Under the pieces are notes generated by a model. It worked only from the letters and a program-made list of their open reading frames with translations, was not told the origin of the DNA and ran no database searches. From assembly GCA_020465985.1 (NCBI GenBank), contig JAANYP010003256.1, forward strand, positions 704,522 to 768,521: 64,000 bases of DNA. Reading direction: 5' to 3'. Below, in pieces: positions 34,424-48,556 of this stretch. The position numbers and the translations under genes are program-made. How positions within the stretch are numbered: position 1 is the first letter of the stretch; every line of letters starts with the position of its first letter. The stretch comes from Centrapalus pauciflorus. Taxonomy: Eukaryota; Streptophyta; Magnoliopsida; Asterales; Asteraceae.

Positions 34424-36634
34424 TGTGCGAAGACCAACCCTTATAGGGCAGTCCTCAACGTCTAGGTCCCACAATTTGCAATACGATATCAATCATAACT
34501 AAGATAGCATAATTATGTTGCGGAATTTCAAATTACAGTACAAACATTAGGATAAGTTTAATACAAATTTTAGTACGAGTTACGGTTTTCAAATTAAACT
34601 TATAAAGGGTACAAGACTAATCTAATACATGTCATCATGAAATCAAAACAAATCTACCCAGACCAGCACAATTTATCATCTTCAAAGCTGTACCAAAAGG
34701 TCATTTGAGTAGTGGTCTATGAAAACTTCTCTTGATCTTGGGAGACCTAAGAACTAAGTCCGGCAGGTGCTTTCCCTTTATCTTTTCCTGTAAAAAGGTT
34801 GAACAACAACTATAAGCAATGCTTAGTGAGAATATAGATTATCATATTACATGCAATTCAACAAGCGGATCATGGGTATCTAGCGTGATATATCTTGATT
34901 GCCGCTACAGCCACTCATGATTGAGACATAGTAAATCAGAATTGGATGATGTCAGGGCCACGCTCACGCTTTTAGTGGAAGCTATCCACTCAATACTGGG
35001 CTAGCTACCAGTAAACATCGTGGGAGGAGCATCAGAGTAAACAATACCAAGTTCGAAAGAACTTGTGACATAGCTAGGTCTAGAACAATAGACCGACAAG
35101 GATAATAATGCTAAGCTGAATTAATACGTCAAAGATACTAGCAATGACGGAAGCATAAATAATCAAGGTCATGATAGCAATATCAAATTATAACAATATC
35201 TGAATTGAACTGTAAGTACAATGTATGCAAAATGATAAGTCAAATACTCATCGTGATCCACAGGGCGTCACCTAACCATGGCGAGCACAAGTCACAATCC
35301 AACTGAGCATAAATGAATGCCAAGTTAAAATATCATCAACAATATGTCTGAACCAGAATCAAACATGTAAAACTGAATATCTATAACTCACTTGTCCTGG
35401 TTAATGCTGAACTGTTATCTTATCTAGCAGATTTCTCCACCACCTGGGTTATCTCACGATTTAATGTTTAATCATTGTCTTTCTGGACTTTAGCTTTGCT
35501 TTAGAATCTTTGACCGACTTTCAATACTTTATGTTTTATACTTTATTACTTTGTTCAAAAATTATCTGACCCTGTCCAGAATTTATCATAGCAAAAACGT
35601 TAACTTTTTGCTTTAAATTTTATTTGATCTGATTCTGATAACTGATAAACTCTATACTTTAATTACATGTGTGTGTATGGGCATCACATTATATATATTA
35701 TTTTAAAAAACATCCAAAATGGGCCCTCCGAATTGGGCCATCCGATATTAGGCATCCGAATTTTGATCATCAGAACTCGGATCATCCGAGTTTGGATCAA
35801 CACCCATCCGAGATTGGGATCCGAGATGGTGCCATCCGAATTCGAATCCAACGCTTAGAAATTTTTTCCCAAATTTGTTCTTAATGTTGCGGGTCGACTC
35901 ATTACGGGTTTTTACCAAAAATTCACCAAACACATTTCTATTAACATGCAATTAAATCTTTTGTTATATTATCATTATTGGGGTGTTTCTACACTATATT
36001 CCCCATCTTTAACACATTAAATCGTCTAGTTTGTCAAAAATAGGGTGAAAAACTCAAGAACACAAACTTTATGAAAAACTCAGATTTTTACTCATTTTGG
36101 ACGATTTAACCTATGATTTTTGTTTATGTAACCTCTAAAGGTTTCAATATATGATTTCTAACTGATATTTCAAACTTGCCACATTAATTTCACAAATTTA
36201 TAATTTCAAATTTATGCATTTTTAACTCTTAAATAAACTTTAAACTCAAAGTTTTGGTTGCTTACCTTAAAACCCACTTGTTTCTTGATAAAAATCAGTT
36301 AATCCAACGAATTTCTTTCTTCTGATTTTCGATTTCCAGCAGATTTGTAGAGAGATTGAGAGAGAGTATGAGTGATGAGAGGTGATGAAATGAGAAAAAA
36401 GAAAGACTTGGTGTCTTTTATTTCCCAACTTTCGGTTTTTGGCACTTTTGGTCCCTCAACATCTGATTTACTTTAAATAAAGATTTCATCTTCATTTTTA
36501 TCATCACTAACATAATTTAACTTAGTTATATAATTTCATTACTTAATTAAATTACAATACAAATAATGTAATTAAATTACATTATTAGCTCAAAATCAGA
36601 AATTAAACGTTCGGTTAAAGACTCGGTTGTTATA
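34424..36634 (-). repeat. E4 3' LTR (about 2.2 kb)
   Basis: Homologous to 40386-43546 at both ends (TGTGxGAAGACC ... GGTTGTTATA). The terminal CA is TA. It contains ATCCGAATT/ATCCGAGTT repeats at about 35725-35855 where the right LTR has a different repeat module. Confidence 0.85.
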
Positions 36635-36671
36635 GAATGGACTCCACCACGCACAAACTTCATCCTCGAAG

Positions 36672-37700
36672 TTAGCTATGTCCGAACAGACTTGGATATG
36701 TAGCTTTCATGACATCTTTAGATTCCCAATACTGATGCGAACCTTTTTTGAGTTTCCACTGAACGAGCACCATCTGCAGTTCAACCACGCGAATCTTATC
36801 ATCAATTTGCAGATTAACATGTGGTATTTGAACCTCTCTTTCATCAGCCAAGCTCTTTCGCAGATGACTAACATGGAATACAGGATGTATTCCCGCTAAG
36901 TCTGTTGGAAATTCAAGACGATAGGATTGGTTCCCTATCTTTTCAATTATCTTGAACGGAGCAATGAATCTTGTAGCAAGCTTATCTCTCTTTATGAATC
37001 GCACCACATTCTTCATTGGAGATACTTTCAGCGTCACCCAATCATTAACCGCAAAACTGATAGATCGATGACGATTGTCGTAATATGACTTCTGCCTGCT
37101 CTAAGCTTCAAGAATGCTCCTTCTAACCAGTTGAATCTTCTCATGAGTTAACTGTAGAAGGGCAGGACCCGCTAATGGTGATTCACTTGTTTCGCGCCAA
37201 CAAGTGGGAATTCTGCACTTTCTTCCATATAAAGCTTCAAAAGGAGCCATCTTGATCGTCGAATGATAACTGCTGTTTTATGAGAATTCAACCAAAGGCA
37301 GATGGTCATCCCAGTTACCACCCAAATCAAGAATGCAGGCACGGAGCATATATTCAAGATTTAGGATAGTACGTTCACTTTGGCCATCTGCATTAGGATG
37401 ATAAGTTGTACTCATGGAAATTCGAGTACCCATCCCCTCATGCAGCGCTTTCTAGAATCTCGAAGTGAAAATGACTATCACGATCAGAGACTATAGACTT
37501 TGGCACACCGTGACGAGAAATGACTTTGGTGATGTACATTTGTGCCAATCTATCAAGAGAATAAGTCTCTTTCATCTGTATAAAGTGCGATGACTTCGTT
37601 AAACAATCCATGACAACCCAGCAACTGAAATACCTTCGCCAGATATGACATGGCCAAGGAACTGAATCTATAAAAGTAACAAAGTAGAATTTCAAGTTTT
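36672..37700 (-). pseudogene. E4 integrase core and C-terminal chromodomain-like tail
   Basis: Fragments WVVMDCLTKSSHF, IVSDRDSHF and GQSERTI show the gypsy integrase core. FEALYGRKC, then ESFKVSP-like KVSPMKNVVRF, IHPVFHVSHLRK and a terminal YWESKDVMKATYPSLF fit the GPY/F and chromodomain regions of Tekay-type chromoviruses. The segment that normally supplies the first catalytic Asp (MDF motif) is deleted. Several stops interrupt the frame (near 37275, 37100). Confidence 0.8.
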
Positions 37701-38374
37701 TATTCAAACCAATAACGCTTAGGAAATAGCTCGAGGCAATATAATGTTTTACCTGTCTGAGCCAGAATTCACACTTAGATAATTTTGCGTAGAGCCTTTC
37801 TTTTCTCAATAACTCTAGCAATTCCCGCAGATGAATAGAATGATCAACCTCTGTTTTGGAGTAAATCAAAATATCGTCAATGAATACAATAACTGATTTA
37901 TCCAGCATCGGCCTGCACACGCGATTCATGAGATCCATGAACGCCGCTGGTGCATTAGTTAAACCAAATGGCATTACGAGAAATTCGTAATGACCGTATC
38001 TCGTTCGGAAGGCTGTCTTTGGAATATCCTCATCTCTTACTTTCAGCTGTTGATACCCAGAACGAAGATCAATTTTGGAGAAATAGCTTGCTCCTTGTAG
38101 CTGATCAAATAAATCATCGATTCTGGGCAGAGGATATTTATTCTTGATGATGACTTTGTTCAACTCGCGATAGTCGATGCACATACGGAGAATCCCGTTT
38201 TTCTTCTTAACAAATAAGACAGGCGCACCCCATGGAGATGAACTAGGTCAGATAAAACCTTTCTCTAACAGATCTTGCAATTGCTTTGACATTTCCTGCA
38301 TTTCTGCAGGCGCAAGTCTGTAAGGAGCTTTAGATATTGGAGCCGCACCAGGAACTAAGTCATTGCCGAATTCG
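37700..38374 (-). pseudogene. E4 reverse transcriptase, 3'-truncated
   Basis: Gypsy RT blocks MCIDYRELNKV, YFSKIDLRSGYQQ, MPFGLTNAPAAF and VIVFIDDILIYSK are intact. After KCEFWLRQVKH (about 37745) the thumb, connection and RNase H are missing and the frame runs through unrelated residues into integrase. An in-frame stop also precedes the finger domain near 38250. Confidence 0.88.
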
Positions 38375-40183
38375 ACTTAACGTTCTGGTGGCACTCCAGA
38401 AATATCATCGGGGAATACGTCTAGGAACTCAGACGATCGGAATATCAGATATAGATTTCTTATTGGCTTCAGAGATGGATTCAGATGAGACAAAACACAC
38501 ATATGATCCGTGACCCTTAGACAGATATTTATGAGGTTTCTCAACAGAAATGAAGCAGTGAGCACCTTTTCGCTTGTCACCTTTTATATCTAACACTCGG
38601 CCATCTGAAGAATAGATCCTGATGATTCGGCGGTTGCAGACGATTGTAGCTTCATTGTTCGTTAACCAGTCCATGCCGATAATGACATCAAACTCTTTCA
38701 ACGGAATCGGAATGAGATCAAGGTTGAACACGATATTGTTGACAAGTAATTTGCAATTTCGGTAAACAGAATCAGCCATAACATAATTGTTACTGGCTGT
38801 CACTATATCAAGTATAACGAGAAGCTTCGATGGAGATTTAGACAGTCTTCGAGCAAAAGTAGCTGATATAAAGGAATGACTAGCACCGGAATCGAATAAT
38901 ACACGAGCAGGGATAGAGTTAAGTAGAAACATACCCGTAACTACATCAGGGGTTTTCTTTGCTTCCTCGGCTGTAATTTGAAATGCTCAGGTCCTTGCAG
39001 TTGGAGTTGCAGCCGAACTCTTCATTGTTGAACCACCAGCTGATGATTGCGATTGACCTCGGCGTCCACTATGACACTGATACATAAAGTGTCCACGCTT
39101 CCCACACTTCGCACATCCAAGACCCCGCTGAGGACATTCTTCACTGTTGTGCCCGATCTTGCTACACACATAGCAAGTAACGTCATCCGGGTTGCACATT
39201 CCCATATGAGATTTCCTGCATCTTTTGCAGAATCGTGGTTCATTCGTAAGTGAGTAGGCTTGAGCTTTCTGAGGCGAGCTATATTGTTGAGATTTCTAGG
39301 GTTGCAGAGACTGAGATTTGTTGGGCTTGAAGAACTTTCCGAATCTTTGTTTCTTTGGGGGAGAGGGACAGGTTGGGTTTGCTTGTGGTGCGTAGAGTTG
39401 ATCACCATACTCTAAATATCCCCTCTCTTTCTGCCTTGCTGCTTCAACCATTTCCAGATCTCTTTTATACTTCATTGCGCTCATCGGGTGTCTGTACCTC
39501 GGGTTAAGACCTCCATGAAATCTATTCATTTTCCATTCCTCGGTGGCTACTTGATATGAAGAATAGCCACAAAGTCGTGAGAATTCATGCTCGTACTCAT
39601 CTACTGACTTGGTTCCTTGAGTTAGCTGCATCAGTTGGTCCTCCATTTTGTCTTGTTGATCAACAGGACAATACTTGGCGTTAAACATTTCAAGAAACTG
39701 ATCCCATTCTAAAGTCTGGATGACCTCCTCTCCATAAATGCTCCTCTGAGTCTTCCACCAAGCACGGGCAGCGCCGACGAATAAAGCAGATGCGTAACTC
39801 ACTTTCTTTGACTCTAGGCAATCGGAAATTCTGAAGATTTCTTCAGTGTGGATTATCCAATCGATCGCCTGGATTGGGTTGACTGTACCCTCAAAGTTAA
39901 GGGCACCACTTGCTTTAAAATCTTTGAACTTACAACCTTTCGGCTGTTCAATTTGGACATTGGGGTTTGAGTTATCTGAATCAGACTCATCATTTCAGAC
40001 TTGTTTATCTTTTCGCTTGTTTTTCTTATCGGCACGTCTTTTTGCTTCGGCCTCATCTCTAGCCTGAAGCTGTTCTTGCATATTCTTGTTTTGTTGTTCA
40101 GAATGTTGGGCTAATAGTTGTTGCATCATTTCAAACATTTGCTGGGGGGTCATGTTGCTGGGAATGTCACCTGATCCTGACAT
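38375..40183 (-). pseudogene. E4 gag and protease
   Basis: One frame with single stops at 39995-39997, 39296-39298 and about 38985. MSGSGDIPSN start; Retrotrans_gag capsid region with ARAWWKTQRS (39740-39765) and SVDEYEHEFSRLC; two knuckles, CYVCSKIGHNSEEC and CAKCGKRGHFMYQC (39075-39180); protease with VLFDSGASHSFIS (about 38890) and IIGMDWL. The frame then shifts near 38430 into FLDVFPDDISGVPPER. Confidence 0.88.
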
Positions 40184-40370
40184 CTTTTACTGAAAATTAA
40201 AAATCATTTAACTATCAGTTTATAGACTTAGATCTATGTACCCTTTTTTCCATCCTAACAGTCTGTACATCCTATCTCAGTTCAAACCACCTAAATGATT
40301 GATACATATGTATTGCTTCAGTTTGAGACCAAGTAGTACTCACGTAATACTTGATTCACTCAAACTATGG

Positions 40371-40382
40371 GCTCTGATACCA
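40371..40382 (-). promoter_or_regulatory. E4 primer binding site
   Basis: TGGTATCAGAGC on the minus strand, three bases from the LTR, matching initiator tRNA-Met. Confidence 0.92.
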
Positions 40383-41829
40383 TCCTGTGAAGACCTCCCC
40401 TTACGGGATAGACCTCAGAGTCTAGGTCACACATCATGCAACACGATATCAATCATAACTAAGATAGAGTTATTAAGTTGCGGAATTTAAAATTACATTA
40501 CAAAATATTAGGATAAGTTTAATACAGATTTTAGTACGAACTATAATTTTCAAATTAAACTTATAAAGGGTACAAGACTAATCTAATTCATGTCACCATA
40601 CAATCAAATCAAATCTACCCAGACCACCACAATTATCATCTTCAATGTTGTACCAAAAGGGTGTTGTAGTAGTGGTCTATGAAAACTTCATCTTGATCTT
40701 GTAAGACCTAAGAACTAGGTCCAGCAGGTGCCTTTCCCTTGTCTTTTCCTGTAAAAAGGTTAAATAACAACTATAAGCAAGGCTTAGTGAGAATACAGAT
40801 TTTCAGATTACATGCATTATCAAGCGGGTCATGGGTCTAGCGTGATATGTCTTGACTGCCGCTACAGCCACTCATGTTTGAGACATAGTAGTCATATAAT
40901 AGGATGATGTCCACGCCACGCACACGCTTTTTAGTGGAAGCTATCCACTTATGCTGGGCTAGCTACCAGCGGTCAACATTGGGGAACATCGGAGTGTCTA
41001 TACCAAGTTCAATAGAACTGGTGAAATAGCATGGTCTAGAACGATAGACCGTCAAAGCTAATCATACTAAGCTGAATCAATATGTCAAAGATGCAAACAA
41101 TGATGAAAGCATAGATAATCAAGGTCATGATAGCAATAATCTCATAGCAATATCGGATATGAACTGTAAGTACAATGTCATGCGGAATGATAAGTCAAAT
41201 AGCTATCATGATCCACAGGGCATCATCGAACCATGGTGTGCACAAGTCACAATCCAGCTGAGCATGTATGAATGTCATATAAACTATCATCAACAATATG
41301 TCTCAACCGGAAATCTAGCATGTAAACCTGAATATCTATAACTCACAGTTTACTAAATTTGGTCTGAGCTGTAGTCTTTATCAAGCAGATTAAATCCACC
41401 ACCTGAGTTATCTCAGGATTTTATCTTTGACTTTCTGGACATTGGCTTTGCTTTTCAAACTCTGACCCTCTTTCAAGAACTTTAAACATTTATTACTTTG
41501 TTCAGAATTTATCTGAACCTGTCCAGAATTTATCATTTGCAAGAACGTTAGCTTTTACACTTTAATTGATATGATTCTGATAACTTATAAACTTTTATGT
41601 CCACTTTCATAGACATGTGTGACTTTTGTCATATTTATATCATAATATCTCCTTTTAAGATTTAAACTAAAGATTTATTGATTTTAGACTTTATAAATCT
41701 TAATTGTGTTTTGACATTTAATTACCCATGATCACATAAATATGTGTTCGATCCTTTTCAAGTTAATGTAATTATATACATTTTGTATGATACTAAAACG
41801 TCTGCTTATAATTGATATATGTGTATTTA

Positions 41830-42211
<382 letters not shown>

Positions 42212-42309
42212 TTTCTATTTCTGCTCTAATTTCTCAACTCACATTCACGCATGCATACATACGACTGAGAGAAGCAAAAGAATTGTCGTTGACTGCTTTG
42301 CCATGTACC

Positions 42310-42790
42310 GAAATTAGCAAAAAGAACCGAAACCATTTCGGTATTAATCTTGCAGATGATTTTCGGTGGTGATCTCAGGTGTTTTGATATATATATACAT
42401 ATATTACATTCATGGTTTCGGTATGTTTCGGTATCATGATTTTACCGAAACCTTCAATGGTTTCAATAACCCATATATGTCTCGGTACTCTTAGTTTCAG
42501 CATGGTTTCAGTATAACATGTGGGTCTCGGTAGTTTGTTTCATGGGGTGGGTTTCCGTATATACCGAAACCTTTCATGGGTTTCGGTATTCTTCAATTTC
42601 ATCACCTGGGTTTCGGTAGTTTCATAGGGTATGGTTTCGGTATTGGTTTCTGTAATATGTATAGTCTCAGTACCCTTAGTTTCAGTATACAAGGTCAACA
42701 CATACATATATGTTTCGGTAATGTGCTTTTACCGAAACCATATGGTTTCGGTAACCCATATTTTGGGTTTCGGTATATGAAAAACACACA
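42310..42790. repeat. TTTCGGTA / TACCGAAA module in E4 LTR
   Basis: More than twenty GTTTCGGTA, ACCGAAAC and TCTCGGTA words in both orientations. The word pairs form inverted repeats such as ACCGAAACCAT...ATGGTTTCGGT. Confidence 0.88.
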
Positions 42791-43546
42791 CACAACAAAC
42801 ACTGCTCCGTTTCTTTTCCATTCTGTTTTCTTTTTAAACAACAATTACAACAATTATACACTTAATTCTTACATGCATGTTTATTATTACAAATCTTTTA
42901 ACAATAACTTACTTAAATTTTGCAGATTTGAAATTGATTTTGGGTTCATAAACCCACAGAAATCGAAGGAAACCAAGAACCATTTAAATAACAAAATTAC
43001 CTTAATATCTTGTAGAATACTTGTTGTGTGATACTTGTTTGTTGATAAAATTGGCTTGAAATCTTGATTTCTTGTTACAACTCTGATGAATTTGATGAAG
43101 GTTTGAAGATGAAGAAGATGGAAACCGTAAGTTGAATGAGAGAGAGCAGAGAAACTTGTTGCTTATTTTGGGGAAATGAGCAGATAATTACATTTTAGGT
43201 ATATATATTTTCTAAATTTTCTAAATTCTCTTTTTGAGCAATAAACTTTTGTTTATCTCTTTCTATTAATATTTAAACTTTATAATTTAACATAATATAT
43301 AATTTAACTTTAATTAAATATATTTCTCATTACTTTTAAATAAATTACATAACGGTTCAAGTTCTAATATTTTATTTGCGTGCCACAATTATAATTCGTG
43401 TCAAGTATATTGCTATAATTTATAATATTTAATTTAATTAAATAATTTCATTACTTAATTAAATTACAATACAAATAATGTAATTAAAATTACATTATTA
43501 GGTCAAATACGGAAATTAAAAGTTCGGTTAAAACTAGGTTGTTACA

Positions 43547-43692
43547 AATGTCTCGCTCCCAAAGCAGATCAATCTAACTAAACATCTGAGTGCAGTAGTT
43601 TCTAGTTCTCTACCTCCTAAGCTGAAAGATCATGGATCACCATTGATTCCAGTGACAATAGGCAATGTGCAGATTAAGAAGGCATTGCTTGA
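43547..43692 (+). pseudogene. Gypsy protease-region fragment
   Basis: Encodes SLPPKLKDHGSPLIPVTIGN, then KKALLD, matching the segment before the protease active site in Athila/Tat-like gypsy elements. It is cut at the active-site codons by the CACTA end. Confidence 0.65.
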
Positions 43693-44110
43693 CACTACAA
43701 CAAAATGAACCTAAAGCAACATGGGAAAAGTGTTGTGTTAGACCTTAAAAGTGTTGCTATAGGTCTAATGCGACACTTTATGTAGTGCCACCTTAGCCAA
43801 CGTCGCCTTAGGTCTAAAGCGACACTTTCACTAGATATGCAACACTTTTCAAAAGTGTTGCCATTATTTTATAAATGCAACACTTTTTAATTGCAACACT
43901 TTTTATATTCTAAAGCAACACCTTTTAATGTGTTGCCATTATTTTATAAATGCAACATTTTTTAATGGCAACACTTTTTATACTCTAAAGCAACACTTTT
44001 AATTTATTGTTACCAACTTATAGCAACAGTTTACTTATCAAATGCAACACTTATCAAATGTTGTCGTTATGTAAATGCAACACCATTATCAATCTATTGC
44101 AACACTTTAT
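43693..44110. mobile_element. CACTA (En/Spm)-type transposon terminus
   Basis: It starts CACTACAACAAAA, followed by about fifteen GCAACACTTTT / AAAAGTGTTGC subterminal words in both orientations, the hallmark of CACTA ends where transposase binds. The preceding TGA could be the 3-bp target duplication. No transposase or matching second terminus is visible in the window. Confidence 0.78.
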
Positions 44111-47100
44111 TATTGTTTTAAATAACATAAATGCAATATTTTCTAGACAAAAGAAAGACATTCATTATTTTTTTAAATTTAATGCAAATACAAATATTTA
44201 TTTAATTGCTTCGTGATAGTTTTTCTACTTACAATCCAATTTAACAAAAATAATATCATTTCATAACATATCGATCAAAAGGTACTTCAAGTATATAAAC
44301 GTCTACAACCAAAATAAGGATCATCAACTGTATAAGCGATACAACAAAAAAGTAAATTACAATCTTGGGAATGCATATTCAATTCCTCTTCTTGTAATTT
44401 CTTTCATAGGAAACCGACGATTATCATGCAAAACTCTCCTTCCGTCGATCAGTTTACATATGTCAAAAGAAAGTAACTAACCTGCAACATATGAAAACAC
44501 GTACAATATATACCATATCGTTAGTGTGTTTTCATCGAGATGTTTCAACAATTGTGAAAAAAAATAAAATAACTATGCAATTCCAAATATAAAATTCACT
44601 TCACCATTCTCTCATTTAGTCATTTAGCTATAGATAACAAACTTACATAAAGGTTTTACCATACATAAGAACTACGCAATTCCGAATATATAAACAACCT
44701 CGTTTGTTTTCCTCCAATATATCCAACTCTAGGTAAAACATCATTTTTAATTATCTACAAAACCCATGAAATGAAGCACCCTGAAGCACACACCGAAATT
44801 AATTTCATTTAAATTTGTATTCATAGGCAAGAAAAAGATCAGAATTACAAGACATAGAATTACACAAATATATGTATGCTTGCTGCTAATTTTGTGACTT
44901 AAAGATGCACATAATTTAAAGCATAGTACACCCACTCATGAAGGCTTGTTGAATAACCAAAGAATTTATGTTTTGCCATGTCCAGTCACTACCTCCTACC
45001 TCCTGCTGATCACATTCCTGTTTTTAATAGGGTGAACACACACATGTATTTGAGCAGCAAGAACAACAACAAGAGGAGATGAAAGCAAAATCAAAATTTT
45101 TCTTGCAGCTTTGGGTTTTGACAACAATACTCGTTTGTACCTCGCTTCATTTAAAAAACTCACCTACTAACAAGAACCAATTACAAATTTGGGAATTTGA
45201 AATACAAATCTGAAATAGAAATTAACATTTCATGACTATATGACATTTCAAACTTTCATGACTATATGAGTAGCAAATCTGAAATTAACATCTAACATCA
45301 AACAATTTAAGTTTTATGTTACAAATTTAAAAATAGGGAGAAAAATATATACCTTTGAAGAGTTGGACCGGAGAAAAATATATACATTTGAAGGTTGACC
45401 ATCTTTATGTAACCAGGCATGGTTCCATTATCTGATCTGCAAATTGATATCCAGATAATATATTATAGTGGAGTTCATGAGATATTAATTTTTTAAAGCA
45501 ACCAAAATTACTGTCTCCAAGTGCAATGTTCAACCCAACCAAATTTACCATATACATTCTTACATGCAATGTTGACCATTCTTATGGCATGAGCATGTTC
45601 ACATAATATGTTGGGGAACAGTACTGTCATTTGGATTGTAAACTACAAGCATGGTTGTTATGCACCATGACACTGCACACGTGTCCTTAGAATATAAAAG
45701 CAATATACAAATAACATGTTCAATGCATTTTCTTCGATCTAATAGAGTCACAAAATACAAACAACTGCATCCATCTCATGTATCAACCTTAAACATGAAA
45801 CACTAATAATCAAAAACCATAAATACATTAATTCCTACTATATACATTTATCAAAGTCCATGATGTCGTTTCATTGCTTTTTTGATGTCGTTTTAAATGA
45901 AAAAAAGTACTATTCATACCTGGGAAATCATTCCATGCTTCCTTACCATAGAACACCCTTCATTTACTAATGAGTTATTATCGAAAAAACCATCTGAACT
46001 TTTATGATTTTTTCGGTTTAACCATTCAATTTAGTTACTTAAATTATCGAACCAGTAGGATGACTTAGATTTGTGCAACCAGCAACCCCAGATCCTGGGT
46101 CCGCCACTGGTCATGAACGACATTTTTGCATCGTTCCACTTGAGAAATTGATTACTATCTCACGTACATTATAAAAGTATATGAAATAAAAACCAAGAGA
46201 AACAAATAGTTGATTTGAAAATCCTCTGCAACTCTACATTACGTGTAATTAAAAGCGAAATGAATGTATCAAAAAATGTTGAAATTTCTAACACGGCTCT
46301 ACCAAAAAATAAGTTATAATTTAAATATTTAGTTGTTTGAAATATTATTAAATTGAAAAAAAAACAACTTTTTGTAACATTTTAATGATATACTAACTTA
46401 TAATATTTAAATAAAATTAAATGTTATATCTGATAATATTAAAATAAAATTACTTAAGCAAACATTGAAATTAACTAACCGAAAATCAAAAATTATAGAA
46501 AGACAAGCATCAACAACACACATCGAATATTACTTATACTTTTGTCAATAATAAGAATCAAACCCCAACTTTAAGGAACTTATAAATCTATGATTAATAC
46601 TTTAAACGGATGATATTAAAAGTTGATTTCATTTCAAAGATTGAGATGATGATGTCATTTTTTTTCTCTTTACTCTAACAACAATATATTTATATAATTA
46701 CACTGTCCGTTGGTTCATAATGGAAAGAAAAATAATAATAAGAAGAAGAAACATTATATAATCATAACATAAAGACATGTATATGGAAAGAGAATCAACC
46801 AGTAGTTCAACAAATACAAAAGTTATAATTTAAAGATCAAAATACGAATAAATGATTAACCAGCTATCATCAAACTTCACCAGCACATACATCCATCGCT
46901 AAATCAGTATTCAACCATAGACAACACTAACTATCCCCATCAATGATTCATAGCAAATAATTTCACACACAAGTATGTAAAAATAGAATCATGCAAATGT
47001 TATATGCACATCCTATCCATACACCGTAGCAAAAAAACACTTCACAGTTCACATTAAAATTTATGAACAGATTCAATTCCTTTGAAAGAAAGAAACATTC

Positions 47101-47146
47101 TTTCAAATAGAGGGCACAAACCAATGATATCAACACAATACATTTC
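44111..47146. other. AT-rich DNA without genes
   Basis: Only short frames without similarity. It may be the body of the CACTA element (non-autonomous) plus flanking DNA. I find no tRNA, rRNA, clear tandem repeat or second CACTA end. Confidence 0.55.
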
Positions 47147-47493
47147 TGTTAGATTTATTTATTTCGATCTTAGGAGTTGTTTTGTAATATTTATTGTCTT
47201 TGTAATTTGTCTTGTATTTTATTTCTATGTAATTTATGGTTATGCAAAGTGTAGGGGCCAAAAGTGTCATGTGATGTAAGTTAATTAAAGGAGCCTACAA
47301 AAGGCTCCTAGGGTTACTTTTCATTGTACACGGTTGACCATTTGAATATCATATTCAGCCGCCACTGTTTATTGTTCTCTCAACATTCATATTGTCTCTT
47401 CTTCATCATAATACATTTATTGAGCTTGTTTCTTCATGTATATGATAAGAATATCATTAAGGTGCTGAAAATATACGGGAATACTTCATTACA
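47147..47493 (+). repeat. E3 5' LTR (about 347 bp)
   Basis: TGTTAGATTT ... CATTACA, two bases before a primer site. The right end is firm. The left end is a best guess because no second copy is present. It includes a perfect 7-bp hairpin AGGAGCC-TACAAAA-GGCTCCT at 47289-47309. Confidence 0.65.
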
Positions 47494-47495
47494 AT

Positions 47496-47507
47496 TGGTA
47501 TCAGAGC
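47496..47507 (+). promoter_or_regulatory. E3 primer binding site
   Basis: TGGTATCAGAGC, complementary to initiator tRNA-Met. Confidence 0.93.
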
Positions 47508-47919
47508 TCAGAGGGGTGGATTTAAACTGATTTTTTCGGATTCTGCTGGGTTTCTTGAGTGTTCTTCGTATTCTTCCATAACAACCGGTTAGATCTTCAG
47601 TTCCTTTGTTGTTTCGTGTTTCTTATGTTATAATGGTCATATAAACATCACATTATCATTCTCTACTGATTTTAAACTCATTTAGTTCCATATCTTTGTT
47701 AAAATCATCAAGAATCGACCATTATTAAGTTTGAAAATATGGGTTGTTTAAGTGGGTTTTTCACGTGTTCATGCTATTTTTAAGTGTTTTTTAGGTTGTT
47801 TTAAATCACCAAAAGTGTTTAAAATAGTTTATAAATCATTTAGAACTGTTTTTTAGGCTTTAAAACTGTTAAAAATCGAATTCTGCTCATTTTGCCTTAG
47901 AAAATCGTAAAAACCTGAT

Positions 47920-48480
47920 GTATTTCGGATTACTACTGTAGCATTTCGGACCAACTAGGCACCATTTTCGGACCTCCACTCATCCTAATTCGGACCTCAT
48001 TTCGGTCCAATTCGGACCTTCCTTAGGTGAATCTCGGACCACCATAAGCCTATTTCGGACAACACTTCGGTCCCATCCGAACTTCGGACCATCCGAAGTT
48101 CAGATCAGGCTTTCCATCTTTCACTGTTGGGACTTGTTCTTAAAATTTTCCAATTTCGGACCTCACCCATTTCGGACCATCCGAATTCGTTCTATCCACT
48201 GTTCCAATTTCGGTCCACAAGAATTCGGTCCTTCCACTGTTCATCCGAATTCGGTCCATTAGGTCCATCCGAAATTAGGTCAACCGAACTTGGTCCCCAC
48301 CCGTAGTACTGTTCATCCGAATTAGGACATCTTCCGAACTTGAACCTCATCCGAACCATAGCCATCCGAATTACTGTTCACCATCCGAAATCAAACCATC
48401 CGAATTCACCCATCCGAATTCGGTTCCCTCATCCGAAACACTGTTCATCCGACTTCAACCATCCGAATTCAGAACTCTCT
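47920..48480 (+). repeat. CCGAATTCGG module in E3 leader
   Basis: More than twenty copies of ATCCGAATTCGG, TTTCGGACC and related words in both orientations, between the primer site and gag. Confidence 0.9.
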
Positions 48481-48556
48481 GTTTTCAGTCCAACCCATCC
48501 GTGTTCAGTTTCCACCTCTAAGATCTTCATATTCTTAATCAACACCCATAATCATA

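Noticed and set aside
46070..46125. Host promoter or coding exon around the GC-richer CCAGATCCTGGGTCCGCCACTGG
   Set aside because: No open frame, and this wording is common in plant repeat debris; nothing supports a gene.
47496..47507. tRNA gene fragment (TGGTATCAGAGC)
   Set aside because: Only the short primer complement next to an LTR; no cloverleaf.
47082..47530. Small membrane-protein ORFs (65 and 68 codons) in the E3 LTR
   Set aside because: T-rich LTR sequence gives hydrophobic codons by composition; they overlap the LTR end and primer site.
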